From an uncultured Chloroflexota bacterium (lineage in GTDB: Bacteria > Chloroflexota > Dehalococcoidia > UBA2979), in assembly GCA_902827055.1 (NCBI GenBank), contig CADEHD010000009.1:1-5095 (forward strand): 5,095 nucleotides of DNA. Reading direction: 5' to 3'. Each line of letters begins with the position of its first letter. The stretch's first letter is position 1. Below are positions 4,460 to 5,095 of this stretch, in pieces. The notes under the pieces were generated by a model. That model made no database searches and was not told the DNA's origin. It saw nothing but the letters and a program-made list of their open reading frames with translations. The position numbers and the translations under genes were made by a program.

Positions 4460-5095
4460 CTACCAGCGTGTCTGCGGACGGCGGGCCGCCAGTCCGCGGG
4501 CGAGCGCCACGATGACGATCCCCGCGGTGGCGAGCATGGCGGCGAACCCCGGCAGCACGGTCAGCAGCGGCGAGGGCTGAATCGCCTCGTCGGGCGGTGC
4601 GTCAGCGGCCGTCGAGGCGGTATCCAACCGTTGCACGGATGCGGGCGCGTGCCCCCGGGTGAAGTCTGCCAGCACCTCGAGCGAGCGCGTCCCCAGCTTT
4701 CCGCTGGGCTCGATATGCGTGTTCTCATCGAACTCATTCCAGCTCACGATGCCCAGGGCGTCCGGATCGGACTCGAGCGCCGTCTCAATCGCCTCGCGGA
4801 ACGTGCGCCCCTCGAACCGATCGATGACGCGCGTGGCGCCCAGCAGCGAGGCATCGAATCCCGGTGCCGCCGGGGCGATCCATATCCCTCTCCCGACCGC
4901 CTCACGGAGGCTGCCGAGCCGCTGCACGTGCGCCTCGCGGCGCCCCGGGTCCGCGGAGGACCAGTAGTACGCGTTGCCATCGACCGCGGAGGCGACGCGC
5001 TGGTACCCCTCGGCGTCCCGCTCCGAGGCGAGCAACAGCATGCCCAGCGTCTGCCCCGGGTCGCGGGGGTCGCGCGGGTGGGCGAGTCGGTGCTG
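4460..5095 (-). CDS. GH99/WbsX-like glycoside hydrolase domain with C-terminal membrane anchor (5' end outside window)
   Basis: The C-terminal 211 residues of a larger protein; the frame is open to the right edge, and the ATG at 5041 is internal. The segment ends a (beta/alpha)8-type fold: NAYYWSS, then GIWIAPAAPGFDASLLG, then FREAIETALESDPDALGIVSWNEFDENTHIEPS. The last motif corresponds to the SxNEWHEGTQIEP signature of GH99 endo-mannosidase-like and WbsX-like proteins. The two Glu of NEFDEN (visible residues 121 and 124) keep the three-residue spacing recalled for the GH99 catalytic pair. After the domain (to about 148) comes an Ala/Pro-rich linker. A single hydrophobic helix at about 176-202 (LLTVLPGFAAMLATAGIVIVALA) then ends in RGLAARRPQTRW. 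This suggests an extracytoplasmic enzyme anchored by its C-terminus with the basic end inside. Substrate unknown. It is convergent with the HisKA gene, so a functional link is not implied. Confidence 0.8.
   Translation of the reverse strand, partial: QHRLAHPRDPRDPGQTLGMLLLASERDAEGYQRVASAVDGNAYYWSSADPGRREAHVQRLGSLREAVGRGIWIAPAAPGFDASLLGATRVIDRFEGRTFREAIETALESDPDALGIVSWNEFDENTHIEPSGKLGTRSLEVLADFTRGHAPASVQRLDTASTAADAPPDEAIQPSPLLTVLPGFAAMLATAGIVIVALARGLAARRPQTRW

Overview
The window comes from a high-G+C bacterium. G/C dominates third codon positions throughout, and GTG starts and AGGGAG-type Shine-Dalgarno sequences recur. No rRNA, tRNA, mobile element or CRISPR array is visible. The protein styles (KdpE-like regulator, soluble PAS kinases, a membrane-anchored GH99-like protein) would fit a high-GC Chloroflexota or Actinomycetota lineage, but that placement is only a guess.

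Layout. Bases 1-502 (minus) hold the N-terminal part of an APC-superfamily amino acid permease that runs off the left edge. A divergent intergenic region of about 290 bp with an operator-like inverted repeat follows. An OmpR/PhoB-family (KdpE-like) response regulator lies at 797-1567 (plus). After a gap with a perfect TTGACA box embedded in an inverted repeat comes a soluble PAS-PAS-HisKA-HATPase histidine kinase at 1743-3200 (plus). A stand-alone receiver protein at 3197-3580 (minus) overlaps the kinase tail to tail by 4 bp. From a shared divergent promoter region of about 95 bp, a small HisKA protein with a degenerate ATPase domain runs at about 3676-4428 (plus). Facing it, at 4460-5095 (minus), is the C-terminal part of a GH99/WbsX-like glycoside hydrolase domain with a C-terminal membrane anchor, cut by the right edge.

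Four adjacent genes are phosphotransfer proteins: a complete kinase, a DNA-binding regulator, a stand-alone receiver, and a kinase-derived protein that keeps the phospho-acceptor histidine but has lost the ATP-binding boxes. A reasonable reading is a compact phosphorelay or branched two-component system. In it the degenerate protein would act as a histidine phosphotransferase or phosphatase, by analogy with Spo0B and ChpT. The wiring is inference; the domain contents and missing motifs are seen directly.

The most unusual points are the degenerate kinase, which has no ATG, GTG or TTG start in frame before its H-box but has a well-placed Shine-Dalgarno six bases before an ACG codon, and the complementary residues at H+4 in the two kinase-like proteins (Ala in the active kinase, Asn in the degenerate one).
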